DNA of 64,000 nt from Pseudomonadota bacterium (GCA_023458055.1 JAEXAW010000101.1:81045-145044); one strand, 5' to 3'. Counted from the first letter of the stretch, positions 33,810 to 42,815 are shown. The notes: generated by a model from the letters alone, not told the origin. Translations and numbers: made by a program.

Positions 33810-34394
33810 ATGGACGCGGGTATGGACGCATTGCTATTTTCCACCCTTATCGTTGCGCTTGCCGAAATGGGCGACAAGACCCAATTGCTGGCCATCCTGC
33901 TGGCAACCCGGTTCAAACGTCCTTTGCCGATCATCGCCGGTATTTTCGTCGCAACCCTCGCCAACCATGTAATGGCCGCCGGTGTCGGCATGTGGGCATC
34001 AAAGCTGCTCACCTCCGATTGGTTCAACTATGCGGTCGCGCTGTCCTTTATCGCGATGGCAGCGTGGACGCTCATTCCCGACAAGGAGGATGAAGAGGCG
34101 GCTAAGGGCAGCCGTTTTGGCCCGTTCCTCACCACCACTATCGCCTTTTTTCTCGTCGAGATGGGCGACAAGACACAGGTCGCGACCGTCGCCTTGGGCG
34201 CGCGCTATGGCGATATGTTATGGGTGACGATGGGCACCACCTTGGGTATGATGATTGCCAATGTGCCCGCCGTGTTTCTGGGACATGAACTGGTCAAGCG
34301 CGTGCCGATCCGCACGGTGCAGGTGATTGCGGCGCTGCTGTTCCTGGCGCTGGGCCTCTGGTTGCTGGTGCAGACGGCGGGGTGGTTGGGTTAG
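33810..34394 (+). CDS. TMEM165/GDT1 family cation transporter (UPF0016)
   Basis: 194 residues with six to seven membrane helices and two copies of the family motif E-x-G-D-K-T: ALAEMGDKTQLLAILLATRF near residue 18 and VEMGDKTQVATVALGARY near residue 113, in inverted halves. Members move Mn2+ or Ca2+ against protons; in bacteria Mn2+ export is the best supported role. ATGs at 33810 and 33822 are both possible. No mn-responsive riboswitch can be recognised upstream. Confidence 0.9.
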   Translation: MDAGMDALLFSTLIVALAEMGDKTQLLAILLATRFKRPLPIIAGIFVATLANHVMAAGVGMWASKLLTSDWFNYAVALSFIAMAAWTLIPDKEDEEAAKGSRFGPFLTTTIAFFLVEMGDKTQVATVALGARYGDMLWVTMGTTLGMMIANVPAVFLGHELVKRVPIRTVQVIAALLFLALGLWLLVQTAGWLG

Positions 34395-34429
34395 TAATCG
34401 GGTCCTGAGCCTGTCCAAGGGTTACGGAC

Positions 34430-35116
34430 TTATTTCTCCCGATAATCAGCCACAATAGCACCGCAGGCCGCGAGCTCTTCTTCATGGCCGAGCTCGCGCC
34501 ACTCTTCCCTGAGCGCCGCCGCTTCCCATTCGAGCATTGCGGGATGGCCAAGGATATGATCGACCCACGCCTGGCCCCGCGCACCAACATCAAGGCCGTA
34601 GGTGCGAACCCGGAATGCGACCGGCGCATAGAAAGCATCCACCACGCTGAAATCCGGCCCCGCAAGCCACGGTCCGCCGAAACGCTCCAACCCTTCCGCC
34701 CATAATTCTGCCAGCCGGGCGACATTCGCCTTGAGCGCATCCGACATCGGTTTCGGCTTCACGCGCACTCCCACATTCATTGTGCAATCGTTGCGCAATG
34801 CCGTGAAGCCCCCGTGCATTTCACATACCGCGCTATAGGCCCAGCTCCGCGCTGCTTCATCCATGGGCCACACCACCGCATGCCGTTCCGCGAGATAGAG
34901 CGTGATACCCAGCGAATCCCAGATGGTGCGGTCGCCATCGATCAGCACGGGCACCTGACCGGTCGGTGAAAAGGCGCGAAACGCTTCATAATTAACGGGC
35001 TTGGTGAAGGGCTCCAGCCGATCATCGAACGGGATGCCCAAAGCCTTCATCAGCACCCAAGGTCGTAGCGACCAGCTCGAATAGTTGCGATTGGCGGTGA
35101 TGAGGGTGTAGGTCAT
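34430..35116 (-). CDS. Glutathione S-transferase family protein
   Basis: 228 residues. N-terminal thioredoxin-like domain (YSSWSLRPWVLMKALGIPFD, the Ser/Thr-rich start of the glutathione site, and TGQVPVLIDGDRTIWDSLGI with the conserved cis-Pro and Glu/Asp-Ser) and a helical C-terminal domain containing WLAGPDFSVVDAFYAPV. Resembles YfcF/maleylacetoacetate isomerase-like GSTs. Its ATG overlaps the stop of the ferritin-like gene by 4 bases, so they are coupled. Confidence 0.88.
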   Translation of the reverse strand: MTYTLITANRNYSSWSLRPWVLMKALGIPFDDRLEPFTKPVNYEAFRAFSPTGQVPVLIDGDRTIWDSLGITLYLAERHAVVWPMDEAARSWAYSAVCEMHGGFTALRNDCTMNVGVRVKPKPMSDALKANVARLAELWAEGLERFGGPWLAGPDFSVVDAFYAPVAFRVRTYGLDVGARGQAWVDHILGHPAMLEWEAAALREEWRELGHEEELAACGAIVADYREK

Positions 35117-35805
35117 GCGGCAGATCCTTCGCCCGCATCATACCAATCGGACAGGCGCGGCGTCGAGGGGCTGAAGAATATCGCCGGAAGCTTCGCCAGC
35201 ATCAGCGATTTGTGGATCCAGAAATCGGTCAGCCGTTCGCGCCAGCGCAGCTTGTCCTTGCCATTGGCCGATAGCCACGCATCATAAGGCATCCAATGGC
35301 GCGGCTCATCCTTGCGCACGATGCGGAAAATCTTGACCAGCACCGGGTCCGACAAAACGAAACGGTTCCTGAGCAGAATATCCACCTGTTTCATGCCCCG
35401 CTGTTCGGTCAGCATGATGACCCGGCATAATTTTTCAAACTCGGCCCCGTCCGCAATAATCGCATCCGTATCCAGCTCGTCGATGGTGCAGCCGAAGATA
35501 CGCTCGATAAAATGGTCGATATGTCCGCAGGTTTTGCCGACCGTCAGCGGCATCCGGCCTTGCAGTTCATAATAGCGCTTGAACATGAGATAATGTTTGC
35601 GTTCATCAGCGCGGTGTTGCTCAACCTCGGCAAGGAAAGTGGCGTTATCAGGACATCGCGCCCGCACCGCCTCCAGCACCCGGTCAAGGCTCGTGTAGCC
35701 GCGATGCTCGTTATAGACATAGACCGAGGCCAGCACGTCAAGATAACGATGGCGAAGGCGCTCCACAAATGAGCGGTTGATCGGCGCGGCGGAAATGGAC
35801 GTCAT
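35113..35805 (-). CDS. Ferritin-like (diiron carboxylate) protein
   Basis: 230 residues, all helical. Paired metal-ligand motifs are visible: E...H in EVEQHRADERKHYLMFKRYY and E...H in VRKDEPRHWMPY, with YNEHRGYTSLDRV at the front and MLTEQRGMKQ between, giving four carboxylate-bearing helices. This suits a diiron oxidase, hydroxylase or rubrerythrin-like protein; which one cannot be said. A Trp-rich tail (FWIHKSLMLAKLPAIFF) may touch the membrane. Coupled by overlap with the downstream GST gene. Confidence 0.75.
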   Translation of the reverse strand: MTSISAAPINRSFVERLRHRYLDVLASVYVYNEHRGYTSLDRVLEAVRARCPDNATFLAEVEQHRADERKHYLMFKRYYELQGRMPLTVGKTCGHIDHFIERIFGCTIDELDTDAIIADGAEFEKLCRVIMLTEQRGMKQVDILLRNRFVLSDPVLVKIFRIVRKDEPRHWMPYDAWLSANGKDKLRWRERLTDFWIHKSLMLAKLPAIFFSPSTPRLSDWYDAGEGSAA

Positions 35806-35876
35806 TGCCGTATTGCTACGCGCTTTAATCAGCGTTGGCGAAACAATTCTGCCATCCCCCGCTTGGGCTGGTCTGA

Positions 35877-37181
35877 TCAGCGCGAACCGGCTGTCGCCAT
35901 TGACGGGTCGGGGGTGACCAAATCGCTTTCAGCCGCGCCGCCGTCCGCCTTTGGAGGAATCGTGCTAAGGTCCAGCCAGTTCGTGCCCTCGCGCTTGTGA
36001 TAGCTGTCCAGTGCCACAAAGGGGATGCGGAACGGGAAGCCCCAGTCGCTATTCCATAAGGCGACGACGCCGGTTCGGGTGGCGGGTTCAAAGATCATCG
36101 TCGCACGGTAACCCGACACCGCGCCGGAATGGCCTTCGAGGCGATGCCCGTCATAGGTGAAGCTGCGCCAACCAAGACCATAAGATGCATCGTTGATCGC
36201 CTGTCGCAGTGTCCCGCCATAAAGCCGTTCGGTGTTAACGCGCGGACGGTGAGCAATCTCAAGCGTTGCGGGGGAAATCACATCGGCGCGCAGCCCCATC
36301 ATCGCCTTCATCCAGGTCGCGAAATCGACAATATTGCTTTCGACGCCGGCGGCCGCTGGAACGCGCCAATAGGCATCAATAAGCGGCCGTGGCTGGCCGT
36401 CGCGATAGGGTCGCGCCCAATCCACAGACTCAGTCAACTCCGCCATGCCATAGGTTGCACTGTCCATACCCAGGGGTACAAACAGGCGCTCCTTCACCGC
36501 GTCCGGGAAATATTGCCGGGTCGCCTGACCGATGATCTCTCCGGCTGCATCGAATGCGACATTCTGATAGGTGTGGCAGGTCCCGGGATGGCATTGGAGG
36601 GGCGCTGCTACAAAACTTGCGCGGAGGAGCTCAGCCTGCTGGCCCGCCTCCAGCTTGTCGTCATAGGCATTTTTTGTAAGGCCGGTGCGCTGTGACAGGA
36701 GATTGGCGACGGTGATGCGGTATTGCGCGTCACCCGGGAGACGCAAGGTGGTGCGCCAATCACCGACCGGGCTGCCAAGGTTAAGCGCGCCGTCGCTTGC
36801 CAGCGTCGCCGCCATCGCCCCGGTCGCAGTTTTGGAGACGGAGGCCCAGCGGAATAGGGTCTGCGGCGTCACCGGCGCGCCGCTCTCTATGTTGGCAAGG
36901 CCATAGCTGCGGACAAAGCTCAACCGGCCATCTTCCACAACGGCAACCGCAAGGCCGGTCATTTCAGGTCTCGTCATCAATGCCGTGATTTGCTGGTCAA
37001 GCGCGCGATAGTCGATCCGCCCGCGCCACTCGGAGGGGGTGTCCGGCAGATTCTCGTCTGGTGTTGGCTGGACAGCAGTTCTGGTCGCGACTGGCCCGGT
37101 GCGGCCATCGTCGCGCAAGGCGAACCAGCCTACCAGTACCAGCAGGATAAGCGCAACAAGAGCAATCCCGCCTCGCTTCAT
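35877..37181 (-). CDS. Serine hydrolase, class C beta-lactamase/D,D-peptidase family
   Basis: 434 residues from the ATG at 37181, which overlaps the stop of the membrane-protein gene (ATGA). A single N-terminal membrane helix (IALVALILLVLVGWFAL) anchors it in the inner membrane with the domain in the periplasm. Active-site motifs: SxxK as WASVSKTATG, Y-x-N as TYQNVAFDAAGE, and HxG as LEGHSGAVSGYRATM. Such proteins act on peptidoglycan, D-amino acid peptides or esters rather than necessarily on antibiotics. Last gene of the seven-gene operon that begins with scoA. Confidence 0.88.
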   Translation of the reverse strand: MKRGGIALVALILLVLVGWFALRDDGRTGPVATRTAVQPTPDENLPDTPSEWRGRIDYRALDQQITALMTRPEMTGLAVAVVEDGRLSFVRSYGLANIESGAPVTPQTLFRWASVSKTATGAMAATLASDGALNLGSPVGDWRTTLRLPGDAQYRITVANLLSQRTGLTKNAYDDKLEAGQQAELLRASFVAAPLQCHPGTCHTYQNVAFDAAGEIIGQATRQYFPDAVKERLFVPLGMDSATYGMAELTESVDWARPYRDGQPRPLIDAYWRVPAAAGVESNIVDFATWMKAMMGLRADVISPATLEIAHRPRVNTERLYGGTLRQAINDASYGLGWRSFTYDGHRLEGHSGAVSGYRATMIFEPATRTGVVALWNSDWGFPFRIPFVALDSYHKREGTNWLDLSTIPPKADGGAAESDLVTPDPSMATAGSR

Positions 37182-37651
37182 GAATGCCGATGTGAAGATG
37201 GCCTCAACAATGGCCATGCCCGCCAAGTACCGACCGCGTACATCAACCCATAGATGGCCACGATCAGCGACGACCATATCACGAAGGGATCGGCGAGAAG
37301 ATGGGGTTTGGCGATCGCAAGCGGCAAGAGAATACACCCGCGTGCCAAATAGATGAGCGAGATTATCACCAAAGCCGTTCGGATCAGCGGCAAGCGGGCA
37401 ATCTTACCCGCAGCCGAAAAAGCATATGCCCCCCAAAGCCCCAAGACGACAACGATGGCGCTGGTCATCAGATAGGGTTGCCATTCGCCGCGCTCCACAG
37501 CTTGCGCCATCGGCTCGCCCGCACCGAAAAAACGGAACCAGTCAGGCCCGCCGATCATGCACGCGATGTGGAGCAAAGATGCCAAAAGGCTAAGCCAGCC
37601 GCCGACGACAAGCCAACGACTGCCGGGATTGTCCAGGACCTTATTCCTCAT
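37178..37651 (-). CDS. Hypothetical four-helix membrane protein
   Basis: 157 residues with four predicted membrane segments (WLVVGGWLSLLASLLHIACM; LMTSAIVVVLGLWGAYAFSA; TALVIISLIYLARGCILLPL; VIWSSLIVAIYGLMYAVGTW). No known family recognised. It overlaps scoB by 11 bases upstream and the serine hydrolase by 4 bases downstream, so it is clearly in the same transcript and may assist the hydrolase. Confidence 0.7.
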   Translation of the reverse strand: MRNKVLDNPGSRWLVVGGWLSLLASLLHIACMIGGPDWFRFFGAGEPMAQAVERGEWQPYLMTSAIVVVLGLWGAYAFSAAGKIARLPLIRTALVIISLIYLARGCILLPLAIAKPHLLADPFVIWSSLIVAIYGLMYAVGTWRAWPLLRPSSHRHS

Positions 37652-38297
37652 AATGCGCGGTAGTTTTTTCGCGCACTTCTTCCCTGGTCACGCCCGGTGC
37701 CAGTTCGATCAGCTTGAACGGCGAATCATGGTCTGGCCGCTGGAAGACCGCGAGATCGGTCACGATCATGTCGACGACATTTTGCCCCGTGAGCGGAAGC
37801 GTGCAGGCGGGGATGAATTTGGGGCTGCCGTCTTTGGCGACATGCTCCATCACCACGATGATCTTCTTGACGCCCGCAACCAGGTCCATCGCGCCGCCCA
37901 TGCCCTTGATCATCTTGCCCGGGATCATCCAGTTGGCGATATCGCCATTTTCGGCCACTTCCATGGCGCCGAGGACGGTCAAGTCGATATGCCCGCCGCG
38001 GATCATCGCGAAACTCTGGTCCGATCCGAAATAGACGGATTGCGGCAATTCGCTGATGGTCTGCTTGCCCGCATTGATAAGGTCGGGGTCAACCTCATCG
38101 GGATAAGGGAAAGGGCCGATGCCGAGCATGCCATTTTCCGATTGCAGCGTTACCTCGACCCCCTCGGAGATATGATTTGCAACCAGCGTCGGGATACCGA
38201 TGCCGAGATTGACATAATAGCCGTCCTTCAGCTCCTTGGCAGCGCGGGCCGCCATTTGGTCACGGGTCCATCCTTGTTCGGCTTCGGCCATGGTCAT
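37641..38297 (-). CDS. scoB: 3-oxoacid CoA-transferase subunit B
   Basis: 218 residues from the ATG at 38297, after AAGGAAGGACG and overlapping the stop of the phosphatase gene. Family I CoA-transferase beta subunit: GYYVNLGIGIPTLVANHI, the catalytic Glu in LQSENGMLGIGP, RGGHIDLTVLGAMEVAENGD, and MDLVAGVKKIIVVMEHVAKD. With ScoA it moves CoA between succinate and acetoacetate. The two subunits are normally adjacent; here three genes separate them. Confidence 0.93.
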   Translation of the reverse strand: MTMAEAEQGWTRDQMAARAAKELKDGYYVNLGIGIPTLVANHISEGVEVTLQSENGMLGIGPFPYPDEVDPDLINAGKQTISELPQSVYFGSDQSFAMIRGGHIDLTVLGAMEVAENGDIANWMIPGKMIKGMGGAMDLVAGVKKIIVVMEHVAKDGSPKFIPACTLPLTGQNVVDMIVTDLAVFQRPDHDSPFKLIELAPGVTREEVREKTTAHYEE

Positions 38298-39190
38298 CGT
38301 CCTTCCTTGGGTTCCCAACGCGTCGCGCCGGGGAAAATATCATCATTTGTCGCACGATCCCACGGACCGTAGGTCGGATTGGGGAGCAGGAACCAGCCCT
38401 TGCCCCAAAGCGCCGCAACGCCGGGAAGCGTCGCCAATGCGCGGCGCTGGGCGATGCTCAGTTCTTTCGCGTTAAAGCCTTGCGCAAAATCGCCGAGCTG
38501 GTCTCCGACCATCGCGATGACGCAGTAATTTTGCGCAATTTTGGTGCGGCGCGCATCCTTGCTCGATCCGGTTGCATCATCGCCCTTCAAAAAGAGCGTC
38601 TCACCGTGAACGAAATCGCCGAGTCCTGCAGCCTTTAGCGTGGCGGCGGTTTGCGCAGCGTTGCGCGTATCGCGATTGGTGTTCGCGATGACGGTGATGC
38701 CCGCCGCGCGCAATTGGGCCAACGCCTCAATCGCGCCGGGCAGCGGCACCACCTTACCCTCGCCGGTGCGCTCCCATTCATCCCACATTTTCGGATCGAA
38801 CGGCTTGTCATTTTCCGAACTCCAGCGCGCCTGCCCCATATTCCAGATCAGCGTTTCGTCGGCATCAAACACCACAGCCGCTGGCTTGTTGCTGCAATCG
38901 GCAAAGCGCGGCGCATCAAGCGTCGCGCCTTGGGCGAGCACGACCGAGCGCCGCACCGTCTTGGTGGTCGCTTGCTGGACCGCATAGGCCGCCATTGCAT
39001 CATAGGTCTGGCGGATCAGCACTGCCGCTTCGGCAGAGCCGAACAGCCATTGATCTGACGGCTTCGCCGCCAAAGTTCGGGCCGGAGCAATTGCCGCCGA
39101 CTGCGCGACCGAAGATGCTGGCACGGGTGGTACCGTCGAGCATCCGGCGAGCAGTATTACAAGCCATGCCGACAAGAGTCGCGTCTTCAT
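38294..39190 (-). CDS. HAD-type acid phosphatase lipoprotein (class B/e(P4)-like)
   Basis: 298 residues from the ATG at 39190, which opens the lipoprotein signal LLSAWLVILLAGCSTVPP (lipobox LAGC). HAD motif I is intact: VVFDADETLIWNMG (nucleophile and acid/base Asp), followed by a cap region DEWERTGEGKVVPLPGAIE, motif II TVIANTNRDTRN and late Asp residues in AMVGDQLGDF. It fits outer-membrane 5'-nucleotidase/acid phosphatases that dephosphorylate nucleotides outside the cytoplasm. It sits between a degenerate paralogue and scoB. Confidence 0.88.
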   Translation of the reverse strand: MKTRLLSAWLVILLAGCSTVPPVPASSVAQSAAIAPARTLAAKPSDQWLFGSAEAAVLIRQTYDAMAAYAVQQATTKTVRRSVVLAQGATLDAPRFADCSNKPAAVVFDADETLIWNMGQARWSSENDKPFDPKMWDEWERTGEGKVVPLPGAIEALAQLRAAGITVIANTNRDTRNAAQTAATLKAAGLGDFVHGETLFLKGDDATGSSKDARRTKIAQNYCVIAMVGDQLGDFAQGFNAKELSIAQRRALATLPGVAALWGKGWFLLPNPTYGPWDRATNDDIFPGATRWEPKEGR

Positions 39191-40005
39191 TGCCCGGTGC
39201 CTGACGCTAGTTGCGGCAGTAAAAACCAGCCTGTCCCGACAAGCCCGTTTTGCGTGGTCACGGGTGCCGATCGGGGATCGAACAGAGGAGTGAAATCTTC
39301 CCGCTCGCCGCCCGCCATGGCAACCACGCAAACACCACTGGCGATCTTCCACAAAAGACTGTCCTTGGCCTTGCTACCACGATCACCGACAAGCCAAAAG
39401 GTATCCTCGCGCTTTACATTGCCGAGACCAGCGACCATCAGGTCGGTCGCAATCATATTGGCATATTTGGGCGCGGTCGCCGAAATGAATATCACTTTGA
39501 CGCCCTGATCCCGAAGGCTGTCGAGCGCATCAGCGAGGGCTTCGCTGATTGGCACCGTCGCGCCGGCCACCGTATCGAGATCGACCACCACCGCAGGCGG
39601 CAATGTATCGCACACCGTATAGCTTGGCTTGTCCAACGTCGCCCCCGGCATAAGCACCACCGACGCGCGAGCGGGCGTTTCGGACAACTTATCCTGACGT
39701 GCGTTGAGCTTGCTGCTCACATACCGGACCATTTGCTCGATCTGATCCGTCTGTTCGAGCGGCGATGGCCCTTCCGACGGCGGTGGCAAGCTGGTCATTT
39801 CGGTGACTACAATGTCGGCTGACACGACCGCCTTGGCTTGTGCCATCTCTCTCGCCGTACGCTTGCGCGCACGCTGCTCGATCACTTTCGTTCCGATCAG
39901 CACCGATGCACCAAGCGGCGGCAAAGCCACCAACGCACCAATGCAACCGTTCAGCGTCGTTGCACCAAGAACAAGCAAAACAAGAGAAAGACGGCGACGC
40001 GACAT
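39187..40005 (-). CDS. Degenerate HAD-phosphatase paralogue, lipoprotein
   Basis: 272 residues with a lipoprotein-like signal (LSLVLLVLGATTLNGCIG, lipobox LNGC). The body aligns by eye with the phosphatase downstream: PGATLDKPSYTVCDTLPPAV corresponds to its QGATLDAPRFADCSNKPAAV, and VKVIFISATAPKYAN to TVIANTNRDTRN. However motif I reads VVVDLDTVAGAT instead of VVFDADETLIWN and motif II has lost its Thr-Asn-Arg, so catalysis is unlikely. A non-catalytic partner, or a protein in decay. Its stop overlaps the start of the intact copy. Confidence 0.75.
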   Translation of the reverse strand: MSRRRLSLVLLVLGATTLNGCIGALVALPPLGASVLIGTKVIEQRARKRTAREMAQAKAVVSADIVVTEMTSLPPPSEGPSPLEQTDQIEQMVRYVSSKLNARQDKLSETPARASVVLMPGATLDKPSYTVCDTLPPAVVVDLDTVAGATVPISEALADALDSLRDQGVKVIFISATAPKYANMIATDLMVAGLGNVKREDTFWLVGDRGSKAKDSLLWKIASGVCVVAMAGGEREDFTPLFDPRSAPVTTQNGLVGTGWFLLPQLASGTGQ

Positions 40006-40011
40006 GCGACC

Positions 40012-40311
40012 TCAGTGCGGCTTTTCGCTCATGTCGCGCGGCGTATCGGTTGGCGATTTCATCTCCGCTTCAAAGCCCTGCATGATCCGTTCGAGCGCAT
40101 GTTCCTCACTCACATTGACCGCGCGCGCCCAGGCTTTGGCTCCGTGACGGATCGCGTCGGCCATGGCGATGCCGAACATCGCCGGATCCGCACCAAGATT
40201 GGCGGGCTCGATGATGCACATCGCGCCGCCATCACGCGACCACATGCGCATGAACTCGCTGGCGTCCTTGAGATGCTCTTCAACTGAAGAGAGGTCGAGA
40301 GGCCCGGCCAT
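40012..40311 (-). CDS. Small DUF5076-like protein
   Basis: 99 residues, no signal. The pattern EFMRMWSRDGGAMCIIEPAN, DPAMFGIAMADAIRHGAKAW resembles the DUF5076 family of small sphingomonad proteins (A-RVW-ADG ... W-ILLADVARHVA), which have no known role. Its ATG overlaps the scoA stop and 6 bases separate it from the next gene, so it belongs to the CoA-transferase operon. Family call is by memory of the pattern and is tentative. Confidence 0.6.
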   Translation of the reverse strand: MAGPLDLSSVEEHLKDASEFMRMWSRDGGAMCIIEPANLGADPAMFGIAMADAIRHGAKAWARAVNVSEEHALERIMQGFEAEMKSPTDTPRDMSEKPH

Positions 40312-41018
40312 TATGCCGTCTCCCGTTCGCGGGTCGTCAAAAACTCGATCTTCTTGTCATAGGGAGCGCCGACAATCATGCGCTTCACATAAATGCCCGG
40401 GAGATGGATGCAGTCGGGGTCAAGGCTGCCAACCGGAACCACTTCCTCGACCTCGGCGACGCAGATTTTGGCGGCAGTCGCCATCGGCTGGTTGAAATTG
40501 CGGGCTGTTTTACGGAACACAAGATTGCCCGCTTCGTCCGCCTTCCAGCCCTTGATGATCGCAACGTCCGCAAAAATGCCGCGCTCGAGAATATAATCCT
40601 GCCCGTCGAAATTCTTTACCTCTTTACCCTCGGCTACCTTGGTACCAACGCCGGTCTTGGTATAAAAGCCGGGGATGCCCGCACCGCCCGCGCGGCAGCG
40701 TTCGGCGAGCGTGCCTTGCGGGCAGAATTCTACTTCCAGCTCTCCGGCCAGATATTGGCGCTCAAATTCCTTATTCTCGCCGACATAGGAAGAGATCATC
40801 TTTTTGACCTGACGCGAGCGCAACAGCTTGCCGAGCCCTTCGCCGTCAATCCCGGCATTGTTGGAGGCGATGGTCAGATCTTTGACCCCGCTTGCCTGAA
40901 TAGCGTCAATCAGCCGTTCCGGAATGCCGCACAGGCCAAAGCCCCCTGCGCACAAATGCATGCCATCGAACAGCAAGCCATCAAGCGCGGACTTGGCGTC
41001 AGGGTATATTTTTTTCAT
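40311..41018 (-). CDS. scoA: 3-oxoacid CoA-transferase subunit A
   Basis: 235 residues of the alpha subunit: MHLCAGGFGLCGIPERLIDA (CoA-binding glycine loop), DLTIASNNAGIDGEGLGKLL, GTLAERCRAGGAGIPGFYTK, and LPGIYVKRMIVGAPY near the end. Pairs with ScoB for succinyl-CoA:acetoacetate transfer. It opens the operon; scoB follows only after three intervening genes with overlapping or near-overlapping ends. Confidence 0.94.
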   Translation of the reverse strand: MKKIYPDAKSALDGLLFDGMHLCAGGFGLCGIPERLIDAIQASGVKDLTIASNNAGIDGEGLGKLLRSRQVKKMISSYVGENKEFERQYLAGELEVEFCPQGTLAERCRAGGAGIPGFYTKTGVGTKVAEGKEVKNFDGQDYILERGIFADVAIIKGWKADEAGNLVFRKTARNFNQPMATAAKICVAEVEEVVPVGSLDPDCIHLPGIYVKRMIVGAPYDKKIEFLTTRERETA

Positions 41019-41093
41019 GAGCGGGTTCTTTCCTGGTTAAAGGAGCAGTGTTGGTAAGGCCCTTAGGAAAAGCCCGGCGCAGCGTCAATTGCG

Positions 41094-41840
41094 TCAGATC
41101 GGCATGATGCCCGGCTGCGGCACCTCCCGCGCATGGCTTTTGTCCCATAGGAGCGCGCCAGCATCGGCCATCCGTGCGCGGACTTCGTCGCGTTTGGTTG
41201 TGACCATGATGTCGGCCCAGCGGCGCGAAGGGATCACGGCGCGATCCGCTTCGACTCGCGTCGCCCAGGTTGCGGTTAACGGCCAGCGCGCCGCATCAAG
41301 GCTCCACCCGGCATAGGCAGCGTTGGCAAAGCTCGCCTGCAGCGCAACATCGGCGAGCATGATGTCATCGCCAAAGAGGAAGCCCTGCTCGGGCAACTGC
41401 GCTTCGATCCAGTCCAGAATCGCCGGTATGTCTTGCGCAAGCGCCCGCGTTACCCGCGCCTCGTCGGTCGGCTTTTTGAGGAGGCGCGGACCGATCACAC
41501 GCTGGAAGAACAAGCTCCAGATCATCACATCGCCGATGCGGCTGTCGGCATATTCCTCAATCCAGCGCGCGCGGGCGCGATCTTCGGGCGTTTCGGGGAA
41601 TAATCGCGGCCCCGGCCAGCGTTCAGCGATATATTCGCAGATGACCGTCGAATCGTTGAGCACGAAATCGCCGTCGATGAATACCGGAATGCGACGGAGC
41701 GGGCTCAGCCGGTCAAACTCCTCATTGCCGAAAAATGGCGTGATCGGATCAAAATCAAATGCTACCTCTTTTTGCGCGAGGCAGAACATGACCTTGCGCA
41801 CATAGGGTGAAACCGGGCTGCCGATGATGTGAATGGTCAT
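41094..41840 (-). CDS. Glutathione S-transferase family protein
   Basis: 248 residues. Thioredoxin-like N-terminal domain GSPVSPYVRKVMFCLAQKEV (SPYVRK motif at the glutathione site), cis-Pro in LRRIPVFIDGDFVLNDSTVI, and a C-terminal helical domain with LFGDDIMLADVALQASFANA. It is distinct from the GST at 34430. Cytoplasmic; substrate unknown. Separated from scoA by 75 bases, so co-transcription is possible but not certain. Confidence 0.9.
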   Translation of the reverse strand: MTIHIIGSPVSPYVRKVMFCLAQKEVAFDFDPITPFFGNEEFDRLSPLRRIPVFIDGDFVLNDSTVICEYIAERWPGPRLFPETPEDRARARWIEEYADSRIGDVMIWSLFFQRVIGPRLLKKPTDEARVTRALAQDIPAILDWIEAQLPEQGFLFGDDIMLADVALQASFANAAYAGWSLDAARWPLTATWATRVEADRAVIPSRRWADIMVTTKRDEVRARMADAGALLWDKSHAREVPQPGIMPI

Positions 41841-41934
41841 GTGCTTCCTTTATCTGATTTTCGCACCCCTTGCTTGATTGGGGTCAATGACCGGATGATG
41901 GCAATCGGCCATAAAAAAGTATAGGGAGACGCTT

Positions 41935-42747
41935 ATGAAATCGATCCTGCTTTATGTCCATGACGATGCCGGTATGGAAAGTCGGCTACAGTCCGCCCTT
42001 GATGTCGCGCGTGCCACCGGCGGCCATATCGAATGCGTTACGGCCAAGCCGCTCGCCGCCTTGATGCTGGCTGATCCGTTCGGGTCAACCTTCATTGTGC
42101 CGGAGGCGGTGCAAGCGATTGATGATGCCGCCAAGGAAGCGGGCGACGAAATCAGCGCGCGGATGCAGCGCGAGGATGTGCGCTGGTCGCTGCTTGAAGG
42201 CGATGGCGATCCGCTGGACATTTTGTCGAGTCGCTGCCGGTTGAACGATCTCATCATGCTGTCCCTCCCCGGCCAGCCCCATGCAGGCGACCCTTCACCC
42301 GTGGTGTCGCTGGGTGATGTTGCACTCTCGGCCAATGCGCCGGTGCTTGCCATTCCGCATGAGGGCGGTCCGATCCGCATCAATGGCGCGGCGGCAATCG
42401 CCTGGAACGGGAGCCGCGAGGCCGCCAACGCGATGCGCGCAGCAGTGCCTTTGCTCAGCCTTGCCAGTTCGGTTCATCTGGTGACGGTTGCGGAAAAGGA
42501 GATGGATTTCCCGCCGGCTGATGCGGCAGCCTATCTGTCGCGTCACGGGATCAAGGTTGAAGTCCATGAAGAACCGCGCAGCGACGCGCCCATTGTCGAT
42601 ACGCTGGTCAGCATTCTTGATCGCATCGGCGCTGACTGGGTGGTTATGGGCGCCTATGGCCATGGGCGGTTGCGGGAATGGTTGTTCGGCGGGGTCACCC
42701 GCGACCTTCTCGGTCGCGCACGGATACCCCTGCTCATCGCGCACTAA
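41935..42747 (+). CDS. Universal stress protein with two UspA domains
   Basis: 270 residues, two tandem UspA folds. The second carries the ATP-binding signature GAYGHGRLREWLFGGVTRDL (G-x2-G-x9-G) near the C terminus; the first has degraded glycine motifs (LSLPGQPHAGDPSPVVSLGD), so probably only the C-terminal half binds nucleotide. Cytoplasmic stress-response protein. SD AGGGAGACG precedes the ATG. Followed at once by a strong hairpin. Confidence 0.9.
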   Translation: MKSILLYVHDDAGMESRLQSALDVARATGGHIECVTAKPLAALMLADPFGSTFIVPEAVQAIDDAAKEAGDEISARMQREDVRWSLLEGDGDPLDILSSRCRLNDLIMLSLPGQPHAGDPSPVVSLGDVALSANAPVLAIPHEGGPIRINGAAAIAWNGSREAANAMRAAVPLLSLASSVHLVTVAEKEMDFPPADAAAYLSRHGIKVEVHEEPRSDAPIVDTLVSILDRIGADWVVMGAYGHGRLREWLFGGVTRDLLGRARIPLLIAH

Positions 42748-42782
42748 AAAAAGGGGCTGTCTTTGGAGAAAAGACAGCCCCA
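42745..42782 (-). terminator. Intrinsic terminator between convergent genes
   Basis: A 12-bp perfect stem GGGGCTGTCTTT/AAAGACAGCCCC with a short loop. The minus strand continues into seven T, so it terminates the stress-protein gene at 42816; on the plus strand the hairpin directly follows the universal stress protein stop and may serve both. Confidence 0.85.
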
Positions 42783-42815
42783 GCTTTCTGAGACCAGACA
42801 GAAAATTCGGATAGA

